A DNA stretch of 64,000 nucleotides from Helicobacter sp. (GCF_022770205.1 NZ_JALEIK010000038.1:37816-101815); one strand, 5' to 3'. Shown: positions 1 to 9,474, numbered from the stretch's first letter. Translations and numbers: made by a program. Notes: generated by a model not told the origin, from the letters alone.

Positions 1-2353
1 TTTCATTTAAATCCCTTTCAAAATTTTTCTTAGGGATTAGCACTTCTTGCATTCCAGATTTATAAGCAGCGATAAGTTTTTCTTGCAAGCCACCAATGGG
101 TAAAACTTTTCCACGCAAGGTAAGCTCCCCTGTCATTGCAACATCACCACGCGCTTTTTTGTTTGTAAGTAGTGAGGAAAGTGCGCTAGCAATGGCGATT
201 CCAGCACTAGGACCATCTTTTGGCGTAGCACCTTCTGGGACATGCAAGTGAATGTCAAAGCGATTATAAATTTCACTTGCGCTTGGCTTTAGCTTAGAAT
301 CAACCTTAAGCGTGCCATTATCAATTAGGGATTTCACATAAGAATAGGCAATTTTGGCACTCTCTTTCATTACATCGCCTAAATTTCCAGTGATTTGCAA
401 GCCCCCCTTGCCCTTAATTTTTAAGGCTTCAATCTTTAGCACATCACCGCCCACACTTGTCCAAGCAAGCCCATTAACAAGCCCAACCTCTGCATTTTTG
501 CTTGCGTTTTCAAATTCGAACACAATCTTATCTAGGTAGTTTGGAAGTGTTTTTTGGGTGATGAGAATCTTTTTTTGCGTTTTGGATTCTGCATTTTTTT
601 CTATGTCTTGCAAAATTTGCTTGCTCACTTTACGCAAAATTTCTGCAATCTTGCGCCTTAGGTTTCTAACTCCTGCTTCCCTTGTGTATTTTTCAATTAG
701 CATTTTAATCCCAGCTGTGCTAAAGCTTACTTCAGAGTTCAGTAAGCCGTGTTTTTTCAGTTCTTGGGGAATGAGATATTTTTTTGCAATCTGCTCTTTT
801 TGGTCAGGCGTGTAGCTATTAATGTTGATAAACTCCATTCTATCGCGCAAAGGTGTAGGAATTGCGCTAATATCATTAGCGGTGGCAACAAAAATCACTT
901 GGCTTAAATCCAAATTAAAATTTGTATAATAATCTCTAAATTCTTTATTTTGCTCAGGATCTAAAATTTCTAACAAAACAGAAGAGGGATCGCCACGGAA
1001 AGAATTGCGGATTTTGTCAATTTCATCTAGCACAACCACAGGATTCATTTCCTTTGCATCAATTAATCCTTGCACAATTCTGCCCGGCATTGCTCCGATG
1101 TATGTGCGACGATGCCCGCGCAACTCACTTACATCTTCTAGCCCCCCTAATGCAATCCTTACTAATTTACGCTTTAATGCTAGGGCAATGGAGTTTGCAA
1201 GGCTTGTTTTGCCCACGCCCGGAGGTCCATAAAAACAAAGGATTGTGCCTTTGGCTTCCATTAGGCTTTTAGAATCTTTGGAATCTAAATTGGATTCTGT
1301 TTTTTCTTGGCGCACTTCTATTAATTTACGCACTGCAAAATATTCTAAAATGCGTTCTTTTGGCTTTTCTAGTGCGTAATGGTCTTTGCTAAGTTGCTTT
1401 TGCACGGCGTGAATTTCTAAATCTTTTTTTGCATAAGTTCCAAAGGGTATGTCAAGCACCACTTCTAAATAATTTTGTAATAAATTTGCATCGGCACTAT
1501 CTTGGTGTATTCTTGAGAGTTTATTGATTTGCTTTTGGATTTCTTTGTAGGTTTCTTTTGGGGTAAAGGGCTTTATGGATTCTAGCTTCTGGCGGTATTC
1601 TTCAATCTCAGAATCCCTATTAAAATCTCCCCCAAGTTCTCTTTGGATTTGCTTTAATTGTTCTTTTAAAAAATATTCTTTATTGACTTTTTCCATTTGA
1701 GAATTGACTTTGTTTTTAATCTCTTTTTGGATTTGCTGGGCGCGGATTTCTTCCATTGTGATTTCAATTAAGCTTAATAGGCGCTCTTCTGGGTTGTTTT
1801 CTTTAAAAATTTTATACGCTTGGTCTTTTTTTAAGCGGATGGCACTTGAGATTAAATCCGCTGCGCGATTAGGTTCGTTTGTGTCGTTAATGCTTTTTAG
1901 TAAATCTTGGGGGAAGTGCTGGGAGATATTATAAAGTGTGCGTAATTTTTCTTTTAAAACTGCCAAGATTGCTTCAATGCGCACAGCATCATAAGGCAAT
2001 GAGACAATAGGTGCAACCCTAGCAATGCGTGGAGTTTTAGATTCCATTTGTAAAATGCTACCACGGCTTAAGCCTTGAAATAAAATTTTAATGCGTCCCT
2101 CAGGCAAGGCAACACGGCGCATAATTGTGCCAATGACACCTGCATCATAAAAATCTAGTGTGTCGTTATCACTAGGCTTAGAAGGCGCAATAAAGATAAG
2201 CTTGTCTTGACTCTCCATTGCTACATCAATAGCTTTTAGGTTTTCCTCATCGCTAATAAATAAAGGAGCAATCATAAAAGGATAAAGAAGCATATCCTCA
2301 TCCACAATAAGCGGTAAATCTTTTGGAAATTCTCCATAACGCGTTAATTGCAT
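1..2353 (-). CDS. lon: Lon ATP-dependent protease (3' end outside window)
   Basis: Cytoplasmic AAA+ serine protease that unfolds and degrades damaged and regulatory proteins. About 784 codons are present and the C-terminal few dozen residues lie beyond base 1. An N-terminal LON substrate-binding domain is followed by the ATPase with Walker A GPPGVGKT near residue 375. The protease domain has PKDGPSAG with catalytic Ser about 716 and GGLQEKL with catalytic Lys about 759; the 43-residue gap matches other Lon proteins. I chose ATG at 2353 because a GGA lies 6 nt upstream; an in-frame ATG at 2359 is the alternative. bamD lies just upstream, the same order as in H. pylori. Confidence 0.96.
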   Translation of the reverse strand, partial: MQLTRYGEFPKDLPLIVDEDMLLYPFMIAPLFISDEENLKAIDVAMESQDKLIFIAPSKPSDNDTLDFYDAGVIGTIMRRVALPEGRIKILFQGLSRGSILQMESKTPRIARVAPIVSLPYDAVRIEAILAVLKEKLRTLYNISQHFPQDLLKSINDTNEPNRAADLISSAIRLKKDQAYKIFKENNPEERLLSLIEITMEEIRAQQIQKEIKNKVNSQMEKVNKEYFLKEQLKQIQRELGGDFNRDSEIEEYRQKLESIKPFTPKETYKEIQKQINKLSRIHQDSADANLLQNYLEVVLDIPFGTYAKKDLEIHAVQKQLSKDHYALEKPKERILEYFAVRKLIEVRQEKTESNLDSKDSKSLMEAKGTILCFYGPPGVGKTSLANSIALALKRKLVRIALGGLEDVSELRGHRRTYIGAMPGRIVQGLIDAKEMNPVVVLDEIDKIRNSFRGDPSSVLLEILDPEQNKEFRDYYTNFNLDLSQVIFVATANDISAIPTPLRDRMEFININSYTPDQKEQIAKKYLIPQELKKHGLLNSEVSFSTAGIKMLIEKYTREAGVRNLRRKIAEILRKVSKQILQDIEKNAESKTQKKILITQKTLPNYLDKIVFEFENASKNAEVGLVNGLAWTSVGGDVLKIEALKIKGKGGLQITGNLGDVMKESAKIAYSYVKSLIDNGTLKVDSKLKPSASEIYNRFDIHLHVPEGATPKDGPSAGIAIASALSSLLTNKKARGDVAMTGELTLRGKVLPIGGLQEKLIAAYKSGMQEVLIPKKNFERDLNE

Positions 2354-2369
2354 ATTCATTCCTACATTC

Positions 2370-3038
2370 CTACCATTCAAAAAGTTTTTGATACCAAGGC
2401 GATTTTACATCATCGCGTAAGACATCTTTTAGCCACTGCACTTCTTGCGTTTTCTCTTTGTAATACTCTGCTCCACTCCCTTTTTTTCTGCGCTCATAAA
2501 GGCGTGCGATTTCTTCATTGAGTGTAAGATTGGATAGCTCTAGGCGCAAAAGCATTGAATCTACCATTGGGCGGTAGCGGGAATAGGGATATTGTTGTGT
2601 AAATTCTTTGGCATCTCTAATGGAATCTAAAAGCAACTGCTGGTCACGGAATTGTTTTGAAAACGCAAAATAATTAGCTTGGAGTTTTAAAAACTTAATA
2701 AAGTCAATGTTCTCTGCGCTACCAAAGCGTTTTGTAAATTCATCAAAATAAAATCCTGCAAGCATATATTCTTCATTTTGCATATGTGCGCGCCCTAAAA
2801 TTAGCATTGCTTCACGAAGCAAAGGAGAATTTAAATGTTCACTTTGCAGGGACACAAAATAACTATCCGCCTTTTCTAAATCCCCATTGCGGATTTCTTT
2901 TAGCATATTTTGATACCAATAATCGGCTGGTTTATTGACTTCATCAAGGGCTAAACCGCTGTTTGTTTTAGAAGAACAGGCACTAAAAATCAGAGCAATA
3001 CAAAGATTGAAAATAGAAATTTTAATCACTTGATACAC
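2370..3038 (-). CDS. bamD: BamD (ComL/YfiO) outer-membrane assembly lipoprotein
   Basis: Lipoprotein of the BAM complex that helps insert beta-barrel proteins into the outer membrane; older annotations call it ComL. The 222-aa protein begins with a short hydrophobic signal ending in a lipobox (FSAC, Cys about 21) and continues as a helical TPR-type protein with repeated Tyr/Phe-rich helices, the usual BamD build. The start is GTG at 3038, preceded by AAGGA at good spacing; a second GTG three codons on is possible. It is followed by lon on the same strand after 11-17 bases, so the two are probably cotranscribed. Confidence 0.88.
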   Translation of the reverse strand: MYQVIKISIFNLCIALIFSACSSKTNSGLALDEVNKPADYWYQNMLKEIRNGDLEKADSYFVSLQSEHLNSPLLREAMLILGRAHMQNEEYMLAGFYFDEFTKRFGSAENIDFIKFLKLQANYFAFSKQFRDQQLLLDSIRDAKEFTQQYPYSRYRPMVDSMLLRLELSNLTLNEEIARLYERRKKGSGAEYYKEKTQEVQWLKDVLRDDVKSPWYQKLFEW

Positions 3039-3245
3039 TAAGCTTCCTTAATTATTGTAGTTTTATTGGGATAAGAATTTCAAATTAATGGGCGTAATTA
3101 TAGCGGATTTGTCAATAATTTTTCTAAAATTTAGATAAATAAAATTGATTTTTTGCTGGAATTGCGATAGAATCACACATAAGACTTTGGCACAAAACGC
3201 TGTCTGTCAAAAATCAATACAAAAAGGCGCAGTGAGGAACGCGGT

Positions 3246-3674
3246 ATGGAATTTGAAGTGAAATCACCAATTTTGGGTTTTGAGCAGATTAAAAAAATGA
3301 CATTAGAGAAAATTGTAAAAGATGATGAGACTTTTATGCAACTTAAGAGTTTGCACGATGATGGAATTTCTTTTACTTTAATCAATCCTTATAGCGTGCG
3401 TTCTGATTATGAATTTGAAATTCCAGCACCCATTAGAGAAGCTTTAGAGTTGAAGGATTCCACAAATATTGCTGCCCAAAACAATCAAGTTGTAACGCTA
3501 AATATCGTCTGTATCCAAGAGCCTATCCAACATTCCACAATTAACTTCTTAGCTCCTGTGTTATTTAATTTTGAAAATAAAACGCTTGCACAAGTTGTCT
3601 TAGAAAACCAAAAATATGAAAACTTTGGGTTAGCAGAGCCAATTTCTAAATTCTTTGATTTCACACAGCAATAA
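3246..3674 (+). CDS. fliW: FliW flagellar assembly factor
   Basis: Small cytoplasmic protein (142 aa) that binds flagellin and the translational regulator CsrA, linking flagellin translation to filament assembly. The sequence has the family's features: an N-terminal EVKSPILGFE-like strand, a central SFTLINPY segment and a C-terminal NFLAPVLFN motif followed by Q/V-rich strands. GAGG lies 8-9 nt before the ATG. It is divergent from bamD, and a lon-bamD-fliW order is also found in H. pylori. Helicobacters can carry two FliW paralogues; I cannot tell which one this is. Confidence 0.85.
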   Translation: MEFEVKSPILGFEQIKKMTLEKIVKDDETFMQLKSLHDDGISFTLINPYSVRSDYEFEIPAPIREALELKDSTNIAAQNNQVVTLNIVCIQEPIQHSTINFLAPVLFNFENKTLAQVVLENQKYENFGLAEPISKFFDFTQQ

Positions 3675-3680
3675 TTTTCA

Positions 3681-4421
3681 ATGAAAACCTTAATCCTTTT
3701 AGGTTACGGCAAGATGGCAAGGTCCTTAGCGCAGGGCTTAAAAGATACCTACAAAATCTTAGTAACAGGGAGAGATTCTGCTAAAATCCAAAATTTTTGC
3801 AATACTCTTAATGTAACTCCGCTTTATTTAAACGATTTTACTTTGGACATTACAGGTGCTGAGGTTTTGCTTTGTGTGAAGCCTTATGCGCTCACTTCTT
3901 TTATGTTTCAAGGTAGGGCAAAATGCGTGTATTCTATCTTAAATGCTGTAAGCTTAGAGCAGTTAAAAGCAACAATGGAATCGGAATTTTATATCCGCGC
4001 AATGCCTAATGTGTGTGCGAGTGTCAAGCAGTCCCTTACTAGTCTTTGTGGTGATGCGCAATGCAAAGAGGAAGCCTTTAGAGTTTTTAATTCCATTGGC
4101 AAAAGCATTTGGTTAGAAGAGAAGCATTTTCCGCTAGCTACGGCACTTGGGGGTTGCGCTCCTGCGTTTTTAGCCTTTGTTGCAGAATCGCTTATTGATA
4201 GCGGGGTAACTTATGGGCTAAGTAGGGAGGATTCCACACAGATTGTGCAAACGCTTTTTAGTGGATTTGCTAGTCTTTTGGAGCAGAGTCATCCTGTGCT
4301 CTTAAAAGAAAGTGTAATGAGTCCGGGAGGTTCTACTGCTCAAGGTGTTGCTATGCTAGAAAAGCACGCCCTTAAAAATGCCTTTTTAGAAGCAGTTTTG
4401 GCTTCTAAAAACTCTGCTTAA
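3681..4421 (+). CDS. proC: Pyrroline-5-carboxylate reductase
   Basis: Catalyses the last step of proline synthesis, NAD(P)H-dependent reduction of pyrroline-5-carboxylate. The 246-aa protein starts with a Rossmann motif (LLGYGKMARSLAQG), has the LCVKPY motif in mid-protein, RAMPN before the dimerisation part, and ends with the family signature around ESVMSPGGSTAQGV, where the substrate-binding SPGGST loop is intact. It starts 6 bases after fliW and is followed 10 bases later by miaA, so the three probably form one transcript. Confidence 0.93.
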   Translation: MKTLILLGYGKMARSLAQGLKDTYKILVTGRDSAKIQNFCNTLNVTPLYLNDFTLDITGAEVLLCVKPYALTSFMFQGRAKCVYSILNAVSLEQLKATMESEFYIRAMPNVCASVKQSLTSLCGDAQCKEEAFRVFNSIGKSIWLEEKHFPLATALGGCAPAFLAFVAESLIDSGVTYGLSREDSTQIVQTLFSGFASLLEQSHPVLLKESVMSPGGSTAQGVAMLEKHALKNAFLEAVLASKNSA

Positions 4422-4431
4422 AATTGTTCAT

Positions 4432-5352
4432 TTGATTGATATTTTACAAACACAGCGCAATTGTAAAACTTTTGCCATTCTTGGTGGAAGTGGTTCGGGT
4501 AAAACGGCACTTTCTTTAGAGATTGCAAGGGAGTTTCCTTGCTCCATTCTCTCTTTAGATTCTTTAAGTATTTATAAAGAAATTAATATCGCAAGTGCAA
4601 AACCTAGTAAAAAAGAGCGTGGAGAAATTGCACATTTTGGGATTGATGTGTTGTTTCCAAACCAAATACAAAATGTGCAAAACTTTATTAAGGAATTTAA
4701 AAAAGCACAAGCGTTTTGCACACAGCAGAATCAATTTTTATTAATTGTTGGTGGAAGTAGTTTTTATCTAAAAGCACTATTAAGTGGAATCTCTGTTTTG
4801 CCAAAGCATCAATCTGCCACAAAAGATAGAATCCAAAATTTAGGGGATTTGAACGCGCAATATGCGTTTTTACAAAAAATAGATTCCAACTTTGCAAGCT
4901 CTCTTAAGCCCCAAGATTCCTATCGCATTATGCGCGCATTAGAGATTTATTTTGACGCAGATTGTATTCCTAGTTTGTATTTTAAGGAGAATCCACCAAA
5001 GCCAATTTTAAGGGAGTGTGCAATTTTTGAGATTGTGCTAGATAGGGGGATTTTAAGAGAGAGAATTGCTTATCGCACAAAGGCTATGTTAGAGCAAGGA
5101 TTAATTGATGAAGTAGAAAGTTTAATAGAGAGTTATGGAGAGGCGCATCAATGGGCAAAAAGCATAGGCATTAAGGAGGTTTTAGCCTATAAAAAAGGGG
5201 AGTTTAGCTTGCAAGAGTTAGAAGCGCAAATCACAACACATACTGCACAACTTGCAAAACGCCAAAGGACTTTTAATAAAACGCAATTTGCGCCGCATTT
5301 TTGTGATGCGTTTTTAGGCGTTAAAGAGGCGATAAAGCGTGCTTTTGGTTAA
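4432..5352 (+). CDS. miaA: tRNA dimethylallyltransferase
   Basis: Transfers a dimethylallyl group to N6 of A37 in tRNAs that read codons starting with U. The 306-aa protein carries Walker A GGSGSGKT at the N-terminus, followed by the family's LSLDSLSIYKEINIASAKP stretch that contacts substrate, and a C-terminal QITTHTAQLAKRQRTF segment that matches the usual TRxYAKRQ.TW tRNA-binding motif. The start is TTG at 4432, since no in-frame ATG or GTG precedes the P-loop; no strong ribosome site is visible, so translation may depend on the upstream proC. Confidence 0.93.
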   Translation: MIDILQTQRNCKTFAILGGSGSGKTALSLEIAREFPCSILSLDSLSIYKEINIASAKPSKKERGEIAHFGIDVLFPNQIQNVQNFIKEFKKAQAFCTQQNQFLLIVGGSSFYLKALLSGISVLPKHQSATKDRIQNLGDLNAQYAFLQKIDSNFASSLKPQDSYRIMRALEIYFDADCIPSLYFKENPPKPILRECAIFEIVLDRGILRERIAYRTKAMLEQGLIDEVESLIESYGEAHQWAKSIGIKEVLAYKKGEFSLQELEAQITTHTAQLAKRQRTFNKTQFAPHFCDAFLGVKEAIKRAFG

Positions 5353-5415
5353 AGGTAGTTTTGGTAAAAATTTGTTAAAATCACGGAAATTTTTGCAGAG
5401 GAAATAAGGAGACTT

Positions 5416-6663
5416 ATGGCAAGAAAGTTATTATGGGTAAGCCCTTTTAGTTTGCACGATACAAGTTCTGGAGCAGCAGTGCAGTGTAAGGCTATGTTGG
5501 AAGAACTTGCTAAAAAAGGGATAGAAGTTAAGGTGCTTGGAAGTTTCATTTTTGATTCGCCAAGGGGCACAACTTATTTTCCAAAGTTAGAAGAGGAGCT
5601 AAAAAGTCGTGGCACAGAGCCTGTGGTGCTTGATGATGAGGGAATCCAATACCACTATACCATTTGCCAAAGTCGCTTTATGGAGGATTTTACTTATACA
5701 GAATCTTGGAGTTTTTTTCAGTATTTTAGTTTGCTTTGCAATAGCTTTCGTCCGGATGTCGCAATGGGATATGGCACAGGGACAAGTGGAATTGCCATCC
5801 ACGCAGAAGCTAAAAGGCGTGGGATTCCTTTTGTTTATCCCTTATGCAATGGGAATCATCCCTATTATACCTTTGAAGATTGCGATTTATTAATCACAGA
5901 ATCCCAAGCAACTGCAAATTTATACGCAGCACGCGATAGAATTAATGTGCAAGCTAGTGGAATCTTTATTAACAAAGAGAAATTCGTCAGTAAAGACAGA
6001 GAGCCTAAATATGTAACAATGGTGAATCCTTGCGCACCAAAGGGGTTAAGTATTTTTGCAAAGCTTGCACACATTGCACAAAAAGAATTGCCAGATGTCA
6101 AGTTTCTAGCAGTAGATGGGCGTGGAAGTTTTGCAGAAGCTTTAAGCACTTTGCATTTGCCAAATAGCGAAAAAACTCCCTATGTTCCAAAAATGTTTAA
6201 TAATGTAGATATTGCTTCACATACGGGAAATATGAAAGAAATCTATAAACTTACAAAAGTTTTAATTGCACCATCTCTAGCCTATGAGTCTTGGGGGAGG
6301 GTAGTAAGCGAAGCTGTGCTTAATAAGATTCCAACTCTTGTAAGTGCTAATAATGGAGGAGGATTGCAAGAAGCTATGGCGGGAATGGGGTTTGCGGTGA
6401 ATGTGCCTGAAGAATGCTTAAAGGATTATTTAAGAATCCCTAGCGATAAAGAGATTAAAGAATGGTTAGATGCGCTTAAAAAAGCCTTGAAAAAAGATTT
6501 CTCTAAAGAGTTCAAAAAGGCACAACAGGAGCTTGATATTGCAACAAGCACGCAAAGATTATTAGAGATTTTAGAACCATTATTTGCTAAAAAAGCAAGT
6601 CAGAATCCACACATTATCCATAATGGAATTTTGCGAATGGAGCATAATGGGGGTTTCCGTTAA
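5416..6663 (+). CDS. GT-B family 4 (retaining) glycosyltransferase
   Basis: A 415-aa protein with the GT-B two-domain fold expected of family 4 glycosyltransferases. An N-terminal acceptor-side domain begins LLWVSPFSLHDTSSGAA, and the C-terminal domain carries an EX7E motif (YESWGRVVSEA) that binds the nucleotide sugar, then a glycine-rich NNGGGLQEAMAG segment. No signal peptide or membrane helix is seen. AAGGAG precedes the ATG. The donor and acceptor cannot be read from the sequence; surface glycan or flagellar glycosylation would fit a helicobacter but is inference. The neighbours (miaA, yqgF) are housekeeping genes and give no pathway clue. Confidence 0.8.
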   Translation: MARKLLWVSPFSLHDTSSGAAVQCKAMLEELAKKGIEVKVLGSFIFDSPRGTTYFPKLEEELKSRGTEPVVLDDEGIQYHYTICQSRFMEDFTYTESWSFFQYFSLLCNSFRPDVAMGYGTGTSGIAIHAEAKRRGIPFVYPLCNGNHPYYTFEDCDLLITESQATANLYAARDRINVQASGIFINKEKFVSKDREPKYVTMVNPCAPKGLSIFAKLAHIAQKELPDVKFLAVDGRGSFAEALSTLHLPNSEKTPYVPKMFNNVDIASHTGNMKEIYKLTKVLIAPSLAYESWGRVVSEAVLNKIPTLVSANNGGGLQEAMAGMGFAVNVPEECLKDYLRIPSDKEIKEWLDALKKALKKDFSKEFKKAQQELDIATSTQRLLEILEPLFAKKASQNPHIIHNGILRMEHNGGFR

Positions 6664-6666
6664 AAA

Positions 6667-7098
6667 TTGGAATCTAAAATTATTTTAGCACTTGATGTTG
6701 GATTAAAACGCATTGGAGTTGCAAAATGCATTAATGGGATTCCACTTTGCCTAGAGCCGATTTTACGCAAAAATCGCAATCAAGCAGCAAATGCCGTGCG
6801 AGCTTTGGTTTTAGAATCGCAAGCTAGTGTGTTGGTAGTTGGAATTCCTTTTTTAGATCATGCAAAGGCAAAGGATTCCGTTGCAACAATGCAACGGCGC
6901 ATTAAGCACTTTGTGGGGCTCTTAGAGTTGGAATCCCAAATGGAAATTGTTTTTTTAGATGAGTCTTTTAGTTCAAAAGAAGCATTAGATAGGCTGAGCG
7001 ATAAAAAAATGCGCAAAAAAGCACACAGCAAAGGTGGAATCTTAGATTCTCTCGCTGCACTTGTGATTTTAGAGCGGTATTTAATGCGCCAAAAATAG
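6667..7098 (+). CDS. ruvX: YqgF/RuvX-type pre-16S rRNA nuclease
   Basis: RNase H-fold protein of the YqgF family, implicated in 16S rRNA 5'-end maturation and often listed as a putative Holliday junction resolvase. The 143-aa sequence has the first acidic motif in LALDVGLKRIGVA, the VVGIPF strand, the second acidic residue in FLDESFSS, and the C-terminal KGGILDSLAALVIL helix with the third Asp. The start is TTG at 6667; a stop codon in the same frame lies directly upstream, so no longer form is possible. Its last 18 bases overlap the convergent CheX-type gene. Confidence 0.88.
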   Translation: MESKIILALDVGLKRIGVAKCINGIPLCLEPILRKNRNQAANAVRALVLESQASVLVVGIPFLDHAKAKDSVATMQRRIKHFVGLLELESQMEIVFLDESFSSKEALDRLSDKKMRKKAHSKGGILDSLAALVILERYLMRQK

Positions 7099-8475
7099 CA
7101 CTAAAGGTTTATCATTGAATAATAAATTTATTTGCACGCCCTGCTTGCCACTTAGTGTTGTGGCAATCTCATTTTCACTTTTATAAGCCTCTGGCAAAGA
7201 GATTCCAATTGATAAATTGTGTTCTGATAGCACAGCCTTAGAGCGTCCAGCAATGATGTTTGTAAATTCACAAATGACATCTAGTAACTCTTCATCGCTT
7301 TGGGATTCTTCACCTAAAAGCATTGTTGAAGCTTCTTTAACAATGCTTTTGCTAAAGCAAAGTGCTACCAAGCCATTCATATCGCCTTCAAATCTAATCA
7401 TTGCTCCCATAATATCCGCTTGGGAAGTTTTGTTGTATTGGGTAACTTTATAATCTGTGCGTTTGGCACTCCCACCTGTGAGTGAAGAAAGCGTTTCAAT
7501 GGCAGCATTGATAAATACAGGAAGTTGTGCTACAAGTTGTTTGGTTAAACCCTTGCGCTTTTGGTCTGTTATTTGATGGCTTTTAGCTAATTCTTGTATT
7601 TTTGGATTCTTTTTGCATTCTTCAATGCTATTAAAAAATAAAATATGGCTACGCGCACAGAGATTTTGTTTGTCATTATCTAAGTGGATTTTCAAACCGC
7701 AAATGGCGATACAGGATTCAAATCGCGTATTATTTAATGCTAAGGACATTATAAAATCAAGCACAGCTGGATTAAATTCTTTTGTTTCGCTTGCATCAAA
7801 AATAAACACTTTATAGCCTTCTCTGAGCCTAGAATTATGTGCTTGGATATTAAAAAATAAAGCAATGTTTTTATCCACTTTTTTATAAAGCGTGTAAGTT
7901 ACGATTCCGTTTGCAATAGTAATAGGAATAAAATTATTTGTAATATCAAAGTAAATGTCATAAAGATAAATTGCTTTATCTAAGAGTTGGCGACGCTTAG
8001 CGATAAATTCGTTGCTAGTGCTAATGCAAACAACTTCATAGCCCTTAGCACTGAGTTCTTGAGAGATTAGTGTTTGCACCATATTGTCTTTGTCATAATA
8101 TACAATGGTTTGATTAAGCGGTGGTGCTTTTAACCCTAGCAATAAGTTTGCCATACTCTCTGTGCGGAATAGCGGTAAGCTTTTGTTGGGAAATAGAGCC
8201 TTTAACTTAGGAAATTGTTCATCATTGTAATCCACAAAAGCCACCGCAACACTGACTTTATTTTGCATTGCAAGCAGGGCTTTTGCAATTAAGATTGTCG
8301 CACCTTCATCAAATTCTTTCACATTTTCAAAGGAAAAATACACTGCTTTTAGTGAAAGGGAACGGATTGTTGCGCTATTTGAAATGAGAACTTGGCAAAT
8401 TTCTTTAGCTGCTTTCGTATCTAAACGCACATCAGGAGCATAAATGGCAATGTCGTGTTTGATAATTGGTCGCAT
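7081..8475 (-). CDS. Chemotaxis protein with C-terminal CheX phosphatase domain
   Basis: A 464-aa cytoplasmic protein. The C-terminal part, about residues 320-464, looks like the CheC/CheX/FliY phosphatase fold, with the ExxN catalytic pair in EFTNIIAGR (Glu403, Asn406). These enzymes dephosphorylate CheY-P. The first 100 residues resemble a STAS domain, and residues 115-170 (IVYYDKDN..., YDIYFD) resemble a degenerate receiver domain; both calls are inference from pattern only. It lies 9 bases downstream of the CadF/OmpA-like gene on the same strand and overlaps yqgF convergently by 18 bases. The long N-terminus is unusual for CheX, which is normally about 150 aa. Confidence 0.72.
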   Translation of the reverse strand: MRPIIKHDIAIYAPDVRLDTKAAKEICQVLISNSATIRSLSLKAVYFSFENVKEFDEGATILIAKALLAMQNKVSVAVAFVDYNDEQFPKLKALFPNKSLPLFRTESMANLLLGLKAPPLNQTIVYYDKDNMVQTLISQELSAKGYEVVCISTSNEFIAKRRQLLDKAIYLYDIYFDITNNFIPITIANGIVTYTLYKKVDKNIALFFNIQAHNSRLREGYKVFIFDASETKEFNPAVLDFIMSLALNNTRFESCIAICGLKIHLDNDKQNLCARSHILFFNSIEECKKNPKIQELAKSHQITDQKRKGLTKQLVAQLPVFINAAIETLSSLTGGSAKRTDYKVTQYNKTSQADIMGAMIRFEGDMNGLVALCFSKSIVKEASTMLLGEESQSDEELLDVICEFTNIIAGRSKAVLSEHNLSIGISLPEAYKSENEIATTLSGKQGVQINLLFNDKPLVLFLAH

Positions 8476-8484
8476 AGTAAAAAC

Positions 8485-9441
8485 TTAGTGATTTGGTGTT
8501 GTATAGATTTCTGCTTCTACTCTTCTATTCTCTTGCCTGCCTTCTTTTGTTGCGTTATTAGCAATAGGCTTTGATTCCCCATAGCCCTTAGCTTCTAGGC
8601 GTTCTGCGTGCACACCTTCATTAATAATTGCATCTTTAACAGCATTGGCGCGGCGAATGGAGAGTTTTTGGTTGTAGCCATCATCTCCTATGGAATCTGT
8701 GTGTCCGCTAATGGTGGCTGTTTGGTTTGGATTTTCTTTCATTGATTGTGCAAAATCTTTAATCTCTGCATTGTATTGTGGAGCAATCACAGAGGAATCA
8801 AAAGGGAATTGCACAGAGAAAGTGTGGATGTGTGAAAGTGTTGGTTTCTCTTCTGCTACCTCTATAATTTCCACTTCTTCTAGGATTTCTTCTGTCACTT
8901 TTACAACTTCTACTGCTTCCACTTCTTTGGCGTAAGTGCCAAAAGGAATACTAAAACCAACCATACCAACAATATCACTGCGCCCATCAAGACTAATCAT
9001 ATGTTTAAGTTCAGTTTTAAGGTGCAGAAAGTCTGCTAAAGCATAGCGCACACCTACACCATATTGTCCAAAAAAGTCGCTATCTACACTATGCAATTCA
9101 TTGGAAATATGCTCATAACCAAACCCGCCTAAAATATAAGGAGAAACCTCGCTATGAATGTTGAATTCTTTGATTAAATCTACAGAGTAACGCTCCGCAT
9201 TTGTTGATTCCTTTGAGAAATGATATTCTGTATTATTAATGTGTGCATAGCCTATTTCTAAAAGCACACTTGGCATAACACGCGTGGCAAATTTCAAGCC
9301 ATAGCTTAAATCAATGTTGTCTGCATATTTATCATTGCTAATATGCCAACTTCCACCAATTTGTGGAGTGATTTCATACAGATTATCCGCTGCAAATACA
9401 GAAACCCCAAGTGCTAAAGAAAGCGCAAATATTTTTTTCAT
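8485..9441 (-). CDS. CadF/OmpA-type outer-membrane protein
   Basis: A 318-aa outer-membrane protein built like Campylobacter CadF: an Sec signal peptide (MKKIFALSLALGVSVFAAD), an N-terminal eight-strand OmpA-like barrel to about residue 170, an acidic Glu/Val-rich linker, and a C-terminal OmpA domain that binds peptidoglycan (GHTDSIGDDGYNQKLSIRRA, then NRRVEAEI). CadF binds fibronectin through FRLS; the aligned spot here reads YALA, so adhesion should not be assumed. I start at ATG 9441, preceded by AAAGGA, rather than at an in-frame ATG 33 bases upstream. The CheX-type gene follows after 9 bases. Confidence 0.85.
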   Translation of the reverse strand: MKKIFALSLALGVSVFAADNLYEITPQIGGSWHISNDKYADNIDLSYGLKFATRVMPSVLLEIGYAHINNTEYHFSKESTNAERYSVDLIKEFNIHSEVSPYILGGFGYEHISNELHSVDSDFFGQYGVGVRYALADFLHLKTELKHMISLDGRSDIVGMVGFSIPFGTYAKEVEAVEVVKVTEEILEEVEIIEVAEEKPTLSHIHTFSVQFPFDSSVIAPQYNAEIKDFAQSMKENPNQTATISGHTDSIGDDGYNQKLSIRRANAVKDAIINEGVHAERLEAKGYGESKPIANNATKEGRQENRRVEAEIYTTPNH

Positions 9442-9474
9442 AGGATGCAATCCTTTTTTGTTTAAGTGGTGCAT

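Noticed and set aside
3186..3205. TTGGCAC followed by GCTG ahead of fliW, like a sigma-54 promoter
   Set aside because: The GG and GC elements are 8 bases apart instead of 10 and the -12 TTGC is not present, so it does not meet the consensus.
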